Assembly: GCF_033542235.1 (NCBI RefSeq)
Contig: NZ_JAWRCU010000004.1
Span: forward strand, 62,001 to 126,000
DNA length: 64,000 nucleotides
Direction of reading: 5' to 3'
From: JAWRCU01 sp033542235
Lineage (GTDB): Bacteria > Pseudomonadota > Alphaproteobacteria > Rhizobiales > Rhizobiaceae
Positions 23,912 to 31,538 of the stretch are shown here, piece by piece. The number at the start of each line of letters is the position of its first letter. The stretch's first letter is position 1. The position numbers were made by a program, and so were the translations under genes. Under the pieces are notes generated by a model. That model made no database searches, was not told where the DNA came from, and saw nothing but the letters and a program-made list of their open reading frames with translations.

Positions 23912-25000
23912 ATGGCGACACTTCAGAACTTCGATTCCGAAATCGAGAAGACCAAGAAAGTCGTCGAGGAGATGCGCTCCAGGATCGACCAGTCCGGGAC
24001 GGCCCTGGAGACGCTCGCCAAGGCCGACCAGCGGATCGGCGATACCGATTTCGACATCGAGAACGCCCGTATCGAGGACGTGATCAGGCAGCAGAAGGTG
24101 ATGGAAGCAAACATCGCCGACCTGATCATCGGGCTCGAGGACGCGACCAACGTGTTCGGCACCGAGTTCGAGAGCATGAAGAGCTACACGGGTTGGGAGA
24201 GCTTCGTCGGCATCTTCTCGGAGGAGAGCAAGCAGAGGATGCGCACTGACCGCGTGCGCAACATGTCGCTTGCCGGCAATTTGCAGGAGCTGCTCACCAA
24301 GTCGGACACGATCGTGGGCATACTGAAGGCGCAGAAGCAGATCCTCGGCGACCGCTACAAGACGTCCGAGGCAAGCCTCTCCCAGGTGATCGAGCGGCGC
24401 AAGGCGACGATGGCGGACCTCACGGGCGTGCAGAAGCGCATCGAGGAGCTGAACCCTCTGCTCTTGGATATCGAGAACAGAATAGCGGCTTCCACCAGCC
24501 AGACCGAGCGCACCGAGCTCGAAGGCCAGCGCTCGAAGCTTGCCACCGAATACAACGAGAAACAGGCGAAGGAGCAGGAGCTGCTTGCCGCCAGCCAGAC
24601 GCTGGAGCGCTACACCTCGATGTTCCAGACTTTCGTGGACTCCCTCAACAACCAGATCGCGGCGCAGAACACCCTGATCAACAAGCTCACCATCGATACC
24701 GAGCAGCGGATCGTTCTCTACAAGGCGCTGGAGGACTCATTGAAGACGGCCGCACAGCAGGATGTCGCGCACAAGATCAACACGCTTGGCTCGAAGGTCG
24801 ATACCACCGCCGAGGAGACCATGGCCGGCATCGGCGCGGCCGCGCAGAAGCACATCGGCGACCTGCTCGAGCTGCATGAGAAGAACATGGTGGCCTCCGC
24901 GGATATCCAACGCCGCAAGAAGTTCGCCGACGATGCGTTTGCCCGCCGCTTCGCGGAAGTCATGCGCAAGCACAATGCGGCGGATTACGTGCAGCAGTAA
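23912..25000 (+). CDS. Long coiled-coil protein, first gene of the AAA+ operon
   Basis: 362-residue soluble protein without signal peptide, helical throughout. Heptad-rich regions span about 1-65, 110-235 and 240-320, with a short globular patch near GWESFVGIFSEESKQRM. It recalls proteins of the toxic-anion-resistance/TelA sort in general build, but I do not see the TelA signature well enough to name it. ATG 23912 is chosen for its GGAGGAG ribosome site; an ATG 30 codons upstream adds an unrelated tail. It heads five same-strand genes and is probably a structural partner or substrate adaptor of the AAA+ ATPase encoded third (inference). Confidence 0.8.
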   Translation: MATLQNFDSEIEKTKKVVEEMRSRIDQSGTALETLAKADQRIGDTDFDIENARIEDVIRQQKVMEANIADLIIGLEDATNVFGTEFESMKSYTGWESFVGIFSEESKQRMRTDRVRNMSLAGNLQELLTKSDTIVGILKAQKQILGDRYKTSEASLSQVIERRKATMADLTGVQKRIEELNPLLLDIENRIAASTSQTERTELEGQRSKLATEYNEKQAKEQELLAASQTLERYTSMFQTFVDSLNNQIAAQNTLINKLTIDTEQRIVLYKALEDSLKTAAQQDVAHKINTLGSKVDTTAEETMAGIGAAAQKHIGDLLELHEKNMVASADIQRRKKFADDAFARRFAEVMRKHNAADYVQQ

Positions 25001-25032
25001 GCTACTGACGGCAAGCGTTGAGTTTTTTCGCG

Positions 25033-25190
25033 CCCCCCTCTGTCCTGCCGGACATCTCCCCCACAAGGGGGGAGATTGGCTGCCATCTAGGGCTTCGCCA
25101 ATCTCCAAACGTTGGCGATTGGCGAAATCAATGCGGCCGTCCGATCTCCCCCCTTGTGGGGGAGATGTCCGGCAGGACAGAGGGGGGCAA
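25033..25190. repeat. Long inverted repeat, related family, locus C (inside the AAA+ operon)
   Basis: Arms of about 45-50 bases, starting CCCCCCTCTGTCCTGCCGG on the left and its reverse complement on the right, each with the inner hairpin CCCCCACAAGGGGGG. Between the arms lies GCCAATCTCCAAACGTTGG and then GATTGGCGAA, close to the cores of loci A and D. It fills the gap between the first and second genes of the operon, where its transcript would form a very stable stem. Confidence 0.82.
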
Positions 25191-25220
25191 CGTAGGGCGC
25201 CTACTTCGGAGTGCCTGCGA

Positions 25221-26366
25221 ATGAGTGCCGACACCAACCCCGCCGAACAATATTTCTCCACGATCGCGGCAGCACTTGCCGGGCTTGAGATTTTCATGCG
25301 CGACGATCGCTCGCCGCTCTACAATCAGGGCATCGCTGCCGGGATCGTCGCCGGCTATATCGGCAGGCTCGAGAACTCCTTCTCCTGCTGGCGTAACCGT
25401 CTGGGATTTGCCGAAACCTTCAAGATCTCGCGTGCCGAGAGCGGGTTTCCCGTCTTCCAGAACCTGCTGGAGCTGGAGAATGATCGGCGCCAGGCGAACC
25501 AGCGGCTTGCCTCGATCCCCGAGCCGAACGAGTTGCGCAACGAGATGGCGGACTTCATCCTGCGCCATAAAGAGTTTCCCGCTGCGCTGCAGAAGCAAAT
25601 GGCAGAGCGGCTCTATCTCGAGGCCGTCAAGGATGGGGCCATCTTCAGCCCGTTCGTGCTTGCAGAGACCGCCAAGGTTTCGGTGAACCCGAAGACCTTC
25701 CGGCCCTATTATCTGGTTCATTGGGCAAGCTTCGACGGGACGGCCAACCTGCCGCTGATCTACATGGCGACGGTGGAGGATTCGTCGGAAGCCATGGTGA
25801 ACCAGCTTGTCCGGCAGGACGGCAAGCTGAACGAGCAGATCCGCATACCGCTGCCCGTGGACGGTCTGCTCAACCCCGAACTCGCCCATCGCTTCGATGA
25901 TTTCACCGAGATGAACTCGGCCTATTCGCTTTCGCCGACCACGATCGCTACCAATCTCGACAAGGATTTCGAGACGCTGCACCCCAAGCAGCTGCGCCGC
26001 GTGGTGCTGGGACCGTTCTATTCTGCCGGTATCACGGAGAACAACTCGGTGGTGACGGAGGTGCTTTCCAAGGTGAGGCGGCCCGCAAACGCCTGGCTGC
26101 TCACCTGGACGATCCAGGAGGTGTTCTCCAAATCCGAGAAGCCCGGCCACCGAGGCCTGTGGTCGAGCGAAAAGGCGACGCAGGAGTTCTACATCAACAC
26201 AGACGACCTCGAAGCCGCCCGGCAGGGCGTGTCGAGCTACGAGAAGCACGCTCTCATCCCGCACGAGGCCTATCAGGCGCTCTATGCGTCGGGCGAAACT
26301 GAGAAGGTGTTCGACGGCTACAAGGTGCACATCCTGTCCAAGGGGCAGGTGATCAACGACGTTTGA
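25221..26366 (+). CDS. Conserved protein of unknown function, second gene of the AAA+ operon
   Basis: 381-residue soluble protein, no signal peptide, no membrane helix, no motif I can name. It is mixed alpha/beta with an N-terminal helical part (about 1-130; LENDRRQANQRLASIPEPNEL) and a beta-rich centre (YYLVHWASFDGTANLPLIYMATVEDS). It appears well formed and shares codon use with its neighbours. It ends 28 bases before the ATPase, the gap containing a 13-bp tandem duplication. Tight spacing says it works with the ATPase. Confidence 0.85.
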   Translation: MSADTNPAEQYFSTIAAALAGLEIFMRDDRSPLYNQGIAAGIVAGYIGRLENSFSCWRNRLGFAETFKISRAESGFPVFQNLLELENDRRQANQRLASIPEPNELRNEMADFILRHKEFPAALQKQMAERLYLEAVKDGAIFSPFVLAETAKVSVNPKTFRPYYLVHWASFDGTANLPLIYMATVEDSSEAMVNQLVRQDGKLNEQIRIPLPVDGLLNPELAHRFDDFTEMNSAYSLSPTTIATNLDKDFETLHPKQLRRVVLGPFYSAGITENNSVVTEVLSKVRRPANAWLLTWTIQEVFSKSEKPGHRGLWSSEKATQEFYINTDDLEAARQGVSSYEKHALIPHEAYQALYASGETEKVFDGYKVHILSKGQVINDV

Positions 26367-26383
26367 CAAGGACGTTTGACAAG
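26358..26383. repeat. 13-bp tandem duplication over a stop codon
   Basis: GACGTTTGACAAG is perfectly repeated at 26358-26370 and 26371-26383. The first copy holds the last codons and TGA stop of the second operon gene; the second copy is non-coding and pushes the ATPase start 13 bases away. Recent slippage is the simplest cause. Confidence 0.85.
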
Positions 26384-26394
26384 GGGGTTGTGGT

Positions 26395-28302
26395 ATGGAC
26401 ACCGGGCTCACCACGATCGACGAAGCCGATATCGAAAAGCACCGCGCCATCGCGCAGAGCATGATCACGCGGCTCGTCGTGCTGGAGGGGCCTGCAAGCC
26501 AGTCCGGCACTGCACTTGCCGGAACAGGACGGCGGTTCGTGCCCACGGTCTCGACCGGCTCGGTGCGCAGGACCCATGAGGTAGAGCTTGCCAAGACCGT
26601 AGCCGCGATCCGTCCGGACGACCCGCTGATGGGGATCGCCCAGCACACGCTTCTCTATCGAGCGCGGCGCGGGCTGCAAGTGGCGCTGGCGATCGCCGCC
26701 ATCTTCGCCGAGGGCACCGATCTCGAAAGCCTGCAGGCCAAGAACGCACGCGCGCCGCTCGAGGGCGACGAAGCCGCCAAGTTCAAGCAGCTTCTGTCGG
26801 CGGCCGCTTACATTTCTGCTTTCAGCTTCGCATCCTATCTGCTGCAGCTCGTCGACAGCGAAGGCGAGCCGCCCAACGACATCGACGAACCGGACTTCCT
26901 GTTCGATACCGCGCAGGACGCGGTGAAGTCGCTCGTGGCCGGGCTCGACCGGGCCCTGCTTGGAGCCAAGGATGACATCGACCTCACGACACGGGCACGC
27001 GCTTTCGCGCGGCTGGCGATCGACGGGCTGCTCCAGCGCAAAAGCCGCTTCGACGGGATCGGCAGTTTCGAAAGCGCGCATATCAGGATCGACAGGGACG
27101 ACTTCACGATAGACGGCTTCGACGTCGCGCCGGGCGGGAAGACGAAGCCGCTGGTGATGAGTTTCAAGAAACCGCAAGAGGTGGTCGGCAACCATATCGC
27201 CAAATACCAGTCGGTGAAGCTTGCCAAGATGCTGATGGCTTATGATTTCCAGCGCGAGCTGAACCCGTTCGTGGAGCTCGGCGGCTTCCTCTTCACCTTC
27301 ATCGGCGACGGCGCACCCGGCACCGGCAAGACGACGCTGATCCAGATGATCGCGGGTTTGGTCAACGACTACTGCCAGGTGGCCGGCTACCCGTTTCACT
27401 ACGAGAATTTCGGGGTTGACCAGATCTCGTCCTACCAGGGCAAGTCCGGCCAGAACTGCCGGCAATTCATCAACAACGTCCTCAATCCGCGCGCGATCGG
27501 CTTCGGCACCATCGACGATATCGATCAGGTTGCGGCGAGGCGCTCGGACGACCGTGCCTCGGCCGGCCAGCAGGAGATCACCGGCGTCCTGATGGACGCG
27601 TTCGGGGGCGCCGGAACGGTCGTGCGCGGCAACTCCAGCTTTGGCATGTTCTCCAACTATCCGGAAAATGTCGATGATGCGCTGAGACAAAGAGCCGGCG
27701 CGCGCTGGCTGGTCGACGGGCCACAGACGCTCGAAGATTATGTCGACATCTTCGTGCTGCTCGCAGGCGCCAACCACAAGATACCGCTCGGGGACCACAA
27801 GCTCTATGCCGCGCAGGAGATCAAGCGCGCCGTGGCGGAAGCCTATGAGGAGCACGCGAAGCCCAAGGAGGAGGGCATGCAGAGGGTTTATGAGCGCTTC
27901 CTGAATGAGCAGGGCGAGCCGAAGACCATGGCCGATGTTGGCGCCTATCTGCACATGATCAAGGAGGCCGAGCCGCGCTTCACCGGCCGCGCCATCAAGA
28001 ACGTCACCGACGCCATCAAGATGCGCGCGATGGACATCGAACTCCCGGACGAATGGTTCGAGAAGCCCGAGAATTTCATGGCAAAGAGCTACGACGAGAA
28101 GAAGGCCATGATCGAGGAGCTGCGCGGGCCGTTCTCGATGGCCATGGTGATGCAGGAGATCAACCGTTACGCCGACAGCGAGTTCCGCTACTCCGACCGG
28201 GCGGATGGTGCGGCGATGCAGAAGATGGTGCGTGATGCGAGGCTGAGGGAGCGGGCGGCGCGGGAAATCGAGGGGATGAAGGCGAGGGGGGAGTGGGGTT
28301 AG
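26395..28302 (+). CDS. AAA+ ATPase of unknown function, third gene of the operon
   Basis: 635 residues. A helical N-terminal domain (about 1-290) precedes one AAA+ module. Walker A GAPGTGKT lies near 305-312. The Walker B strand reads AIGFGTIDDIDQ near 367-378, with Asp-Asp where Asp-Glu is usual. The sensor-1 region is MFSNYPE near 418, and arginine-finger candidates lie in DDALRQRAGARW. A C-terminal helical part follows. No protease, helicase or HTH domain is attached, so it is a motor acting on partners. No membrane segment. It may work with the two soluble neighbours and the membrane protein encoded fifth. Confidence 0.9.
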   Translation: MDTGLTTIDEADIEKHRAIAQSMITRLVVLEGPASQSGTALAGTGRRFVPTVSTGSVRRTHEVELAKTVAAIRPDDPLMGIAQHTLLYRARRGLQVALAIAAIFAEGTDLESLQAKNARAPLEGDEAAKFKQLLSAAAYISAFSFASYLLQLVDSEGEPPNDIDEPDFLFDTAQDAVKSLVAGLDRALLGAKDDIDLTTRARAFARLAIDGLLQRKSRFDGIGSFESAHIRIDRDDFTIDGFDVAPGGKTKPLVMSFKKPQEVVGNHIAKYQSVKLAKMLMAYDFQRELNPFVELGGFLFTFIGDGAPGTGKTTLIQMIAGLVNDYCQVAGYPFHYENFGVDQISSYQGKSGQNCRQFINNVLNPRAIGFGTIDDIDQVAARRSDDRASAGQQEITGVLMDAFGGAGTVVRGNSSFGMFSNYPENVDDALRQRAGARWLVDGPQTLEDYVDIFVLLAGANHKIPLGDHKLYAAQEIKRAVAEAYEEHAKPKEEGMQRVYERFLNEQGEPKTMADVGAYLHMIKEAEPRFTGRAIKNVTDAIKMRAMDIELPDEWFEKPENFMAKSYDEKKAMIEELRGPFSMAMVMQEINRYADSEFRYSDRADGAAMQKMVRDARLRERAAREIEGMKARGEWG

Positions 28303-28307
28303 CTCTC

Positions 28308-28358
28308 TTCTCCCCGTTTACGGGGAGAAGGTGCCGGCAGGCGGATGAGGGGCAGCGC
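28308..28358. repeat. Left inverted repeat of the DUF559 cassette (locus E)
   Basis: About 51 bases: TTCTCCCCGTTTACGGGGAG (itself a hairpin), then AAGGTGCCGGCAGGCGGATG and AGGGGCAGCGC. The reverse complement of 28780-28831 matches it with few differences. It begins six bases after the ATPase stop and supplies the first ATG of the DUF559 frame. Confidence 0.85.
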
Positions 28359-28767
28359 GATGCGTGGAGGTAATGCGAAAAGGACGGGGCGAGCTCGTGA
28401 GTTGCGAAGGCTCGAAAACGAGGCGGAGGAACGACTGTGGTCCGATCTGCGCGGCCGGCGTCTCAACGGATATAAATTCGTTCGGCAGTTGCCGATAGGG
28501 CCGTATTTTGCCGATTTCGCATGCCGTGAGGCCAATCTGGTTGTTGAAGTGGATGGATCGCAACATGTCGGAAGCAAACGTGATCTCATCAGAGACGGGA
28601 CGATGAGCGGAAATGGATGGTCGGTGCTTCGGTTCTGGCACACGGACATTCTTCAGGAACGGGACAGCGTTCTGGAGACTATCGTGGCGGCCCTCGATGG
28701 CCGTCTGACGAAAAAGATGATCGCAACGGACGTCAAATTCATGCCTTCAAGAGTGGTCGAGGAATAA
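28345..28767 (+). CDS. DUF559 (Vsr/PD-(D/E)XK-like) endonuclease-domain protein inside inverted repeats
   Basis: 140 residues. The DUF559 core runs from RRLENEAEERLWSDLR through RLNGYKFVRQLPIGPYFADF to ANLVVEVDGSQH, then VLRFWHTDILQ. The acidic residues of EAE, ADF and VVEVDG and the His of SQH match the nuclease-like active site of this family, which is related to very-short-patch repair endonucleases. After about 115 residues a short extra tail follows. It sits between the third and fourth genes of an operon on the same strand, bounded by two ~50-bp inverted repeats. The first ATG is inside the left repeat; Met6 (28360) is a better start. It is probably a passenger or the active gene of a small mobile element. 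Confidence 0.85.
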   Translation: MRGSAMRGGNAKRTGRARELRRLENEAEERLWSDLRGRRLNGYKFVRQLPIGPYFADFACREANLVVEVDGSQHVGSKRDLIRDGTMSGNGWSVLRFWHTDILQERDSVLETIVAALDGRLTKKMIATDVKFMPSRVVEE

Positions 28768-28779
28768 TGGCAAGCGTTG

Positions 28780-28831
28780 GCGCCGCCCCTCATCCGCCCT
28801 TCGGGCACCTTCTCCCCGTGAACGGGGAAAA
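28780..28831. repeat. Right inverted repeat of the DUF559 cassette (locus E)
   Basis: Begins GCGCCGCCCCTCATCCGCCC and ends with the hairpin CCCCGTGAACGGGG. In reverse complement it matches the left repeat at 28308-28358, giving a cassette of about 520 bp. It ends 15 bases before the next gene and lies just upstream of that gene's ribosome site (GGAAAGG). Confidence 0.85.
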
Positions 28832-28845
28832 GGAAAGGTAGAGCT

Positions 28846-30132
28846 ATGAACCTCCTGCGCGACAACGCGCTGATCTACGGTCGGCTGCTGACCATCACCG
28901 AGCCGCATCTGATCGAGCGCTACAACAAGGCGCTCGTCGCCTTCGGGCTGCAGCCGACCAGGCTCGCCTCCTTCGGTATCGACCGCACCGGTTTCTCGCC
29001 CGAGATCGCGGAGGAGCTCGGCGATTACCAGTATCTCGATCCCAACGAGGTGAACCGGCGCTTCATCATCCTGACCCCGGACCAGGTCGATCTGCCGGTC
29101 GTGCATACCGCGTTCTCCAACACCGGCAAGCTGCTCTACGAGTTCTTCACGAGCAACAGCCGGGCAATAGATGCGCTCACCATCAAGGACGTGATCTATG
29201 GCGAGATCGAGGATTCAGTCGCCAAGGTCGAGGACATCGAGGACCTGCTCACCATCAACCAGGTCGAGTTCCGGGTGCTCTCGGCCGAGGACGTGCTCGG
29301 CAAGGCCGCCGAGCTTGCGACGCTGACCGATCGCCTGAAGCGCGAGCCCGACGCCTGGCGCGACGACGAGATGCTTCAGCGCATGGTGGTGCTTGCGAAA
29401 GTCTGCGGCGACATACGCGAGAACGCGCTGGTGCCGGACCAGGTGATCTTCCGTCACAACGCTTTCTGGACCAGCCATTTCGGCGGCACCTATGTTTTCG
29501 TCGATCGCGACGTGACGACCGTGGTCGCCGACCCGTCCGCGCCCGGCTTCCGGCGCTCACGGCCGTGGCAGGTAAGCTATATCGCAGCCAGCGATACGGA
29601 GCGCGTGTTCCGCTTCCTCGCCGAGACAGGCCGCATCGAACTGCCGCGGGCTTCATGGCTCGAAAGGTCGGGCTATCTCGAGCATCGCGCCGAGATGACG
29701 ATCCGCGCACTGATCCGCGACAACGACCCCGGCGCCGACCTCACCGGGGCGGACAAGGTGTGGCTGCAGACCTGGATCGCGCGCCATGCCGACCTGATCA
29801 CTGAGGATGGCGTCTTCCCCTTCCTCAATGCCACCAAGCGGGAAGTCGCGCAGACCGGCCGCGTCGAACTGGACGAGATTTCGCCGCAACACCGCTTCCT
29901 GATCGTGCGCGCCAGGCCGGACCATCCGGACGCGTGGCTGACGAACCGGCTTATTTCGGATTTCGTGCCATCCGACTTCGTGTCGCGCTACGTGTTCAAC
30001 AAGCAGACCTTCTACAAGGAATATGAAGGCTGCAGCGAAGCGTGGCGGCGGCAGGTTGTGGCCGTTTTGAAATCCACTTATCTGAAGGACAAGGCTGCGT
30101 TTCGCGCCCGCCTCTATGGGCTCACGGATTGA
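28846..30132 (+). CDS. DUF6638-type conserved protein, fourth gene of the AAA+ operon
   Basis: 428-residue soluble protein, no signal peptide, mixed alpha/beta. I believe it belongs to DUF6638, from its opening (LLRDNALIYGRLLTITEPHLIERYNKAL read in parts) and its constant pairing with the next gene; confidence in the number is moderate. The centre has a beta-rich stretch HNAFWTSHFGGTYVFVDRDV. Enzymatic motifs are not seen. The start follows the DUF559 cassette closely, so its translation may depend on sequence brought by the cassette. Role: likely a component of the same machine as the ATPase. Confidence 0.82.
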   Translation: MNLLRDNALIYGRLLTITEPHLIERYNKALVAFGLQPTRLASFGIDRTGFSPEIAEELGDYQYLDPNEVNRRFIILTPDQVDLPVVHTAFSNTGKLLYEFFTSNSRAIDALTIKDVIYGEIEDSVAKVEDIEDLLTINQVEFRVLSAEDVLGKAAELATLTDRLKREPDAWRDDEMLQRMVVLAKVCGDIRENALVPDQVIFRHNAFWTSHFGGTYVFVDRDVTTVVADPSAPGFRRSRPWQVSYIAASDTERVFRFLAETGRIELPRASWLERSGYLEHRAEMTIRALIRDNDPGADLTGADKVWLQTWIARHADLITEDGVFPFLNATKREVAQTGRVELDEISPQHRFLIVRARPDHPDAWLTNRLISDFVPSDFVSRYVFNKQTFYKEYEGCSEAWRRQVVAVLKSTYLKDKAAFRARLYGLTD

Positions 30133-30181
30133 ACCAAGGCCGGCAAGCAGATGAAGGCAAAGCTCAAGGGATGGGAAGTCG

Positions 30182-31306
30182 ATGCTTGATCCGATCGTGA
30201 ATTTCTTCACCTGGGCCTTCCAGATGATCGGTCGCGGCATCGGCTTCCTCGTCGGGATCCTCCTGTGGCCGTTCATGTGGGCCGGCCGCTGGTACACGAA
30301 ACGCGGCTGGATCCTGAAGAGCATCCTCGGCGCCGCGGTCGTCGTACTGATCGGGCTCTACGGCTATTTCTTCTGGACCACGCAGGTGTGGACCAACTTC
30401 AACCCCGACTATCCCGACGCCTATAAATTCGAGTCACGCGGGGTATCGGCCGGCGAGCAGCTGAATGCCGGCGCGGCCTCGAGCACGGCCAAGACCTGCG
30501 GACGCTCCGGCATCGCCGACGTGGCGGCCGACCTGACGGACTTCAACGTCAACCAGAACCCCTGGGTGTCGTCGATGATCCTCTACAAGCTCGGCTTCTT
30601 CGGCCTCGACTGGGACAAGACGCCATTCTTCGATAACAAGGCCTCGTTTCAGCGCGGCATCAACCAGGCGGTACGCCGCACGTTGACCGAGCTCGCCGAC
30701 AATCTCGGCCGCGTTCGCGGCACCTCGCAGATCGACAACAACTTGCAGAGCGCCCGCGGCAACATCCAGTTCGACGAGGAAACCTGGTATTTCGGCTTCA
30801 ACCCGTTCGGTCCCAAGACGCCAACCCCGAGCTACTACCGGTCGGCCATCAAGGACCTGCGCACCTTCAACAATCAGCTGCAGGCATGCAACACCGTCTT
30901 CGACGCGCGTGCCGACAATTTGATCCAGTATCTCGACCGGGTGGCGAGTGACCTGGGCTCGACCACGGCCATCCTGAAGGATCGCGCCGAGAACCACAGC
31001 AGCGGCTGGTTCGACATGCGCGCGGACGATCGCTTCTGGTTCGCCTATGGCCAGCTCTACGGCTATTACGGGCTGATGTCGGCTGCCCGCGCCGACTTCG
31101 AGCAGGTCATCACGGAGCGGCACCTCGAGAACTTGTGGCAGACGATGGAAGATCAGTTCAAGTCGGCGCTGCGCATCCAGCCGGTCATCGTCTCGAATGG
31201 AAGCGAAGGCGGCTGGATCATGCCGAGCCACCTCACCACGATCGGCTTCTACATCCTGAGGGTCCGGACGAACATGGTCGACATCAGCAACGTGTTGTCG
31301 AGATAG
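30182..31306 (+). CDS. DUF2333 inner-membrane protein, fifth gene of the AAA+ operon
   Basis: 374 residues. The N-terminus has an amphipathic/hydrophobic region (IVNFFTWAFQMIGRGIGFLVGILLWPFMWAG read in parts) and then a true membrane helix near 40-65 (SILGAAVVVLIGLYGYFFW). The remaining ~300 residues, helical, should lie in the periplasm; they contain two cysteines (KTCGRS and QACNTV) that could pair. The DUF2333 family is widespread in Proteobacteria without a known role. It is the only membrane protein of the set and would anchor the AAA+ system to the envelope. Its TAG stop is the first unit of a hairpin repeat. Confidence 0.85.
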   Translation: MLDPIVNFFTWAFQMIGRGIGFLVGILLWPFMWAGRWYTKRGWILKSILGAAVVVLIGLYGYFFWTTQVWTNFNPDYPDAYKFESRGVSAGEQLNAGAASSTAKTCGRSGIADVAADLTDFNVNQNPWVSSMILYKLGFFGLDWDKTPFFDNKASFQRGINQAVRRTLTELADNLGRVRGTSQIDNNLQSARGNIQFDEETWYFGFNPFGPKTPTPSYYRSAIKDLRTFNNQLQACNTVFDARADNLIQYLDRVASDLGSTTAILKDRAENHSSGWFDMRADDRFWFAYGQLYGYYGLMSAARADFEQVITERHLENLWQTMEDQFKSALRIQPVIVSNGSEGGWIMPSHLTTIGFYILRVRTNMVDISNVLSR

Positions 31307-31388
31307 TGAATGGTGAATAGTGAATAGGGAACGGGCGATCGCCTCTCCAGGTTCTGCCTCTATTCACCATTTCACCATTCACCACTCA
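31304..31388. repeat. Hairpin of 7-bp units (copy 5)
   Basis: Left arm 31304-31329 is TAGTGAA, TGGTGAA, TAGTGAA, TAGGG; right arm 31360-31388, inverted, has TGGTGAA units. The left arm starts with the stop codon TAG of the DUF2333 gene. It ends the AAA+ operon and precedes fhs by about 150 bases, so it may act as a terminator. The 7-mer differs from copy 3 (AATAGCG) but is the same in both arms. Confidence 0.72.
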
Positions 31389-31538
31389 CTCGCTTCAGCG
31401 TCGCAATTCGTGCATTGCGCGCCTGTTTTAAGACGGCGCCAATTTGACCGCTCGGGCTCTATGCGCGCCGGGAGGAGCGGCTGGCCGCTGCTTCAATTGC
31501 GACATTCCAGTTCTCGTCTTCCAGTTTGGGGAGCCCTC

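Noticed and set aside
23912..25000. TelA toxic-anion-resistance protein
   Set aside because: General helical build is similar, but I could not see a diagnostic TelA motif, so the name would be unsupported.
25128..27954. Two minus-strand frames of about 506 and 533 residues
   Set aside because: Antisense shadows of the second and third AAA+ operon genes; no motifs and no ribosome sites.
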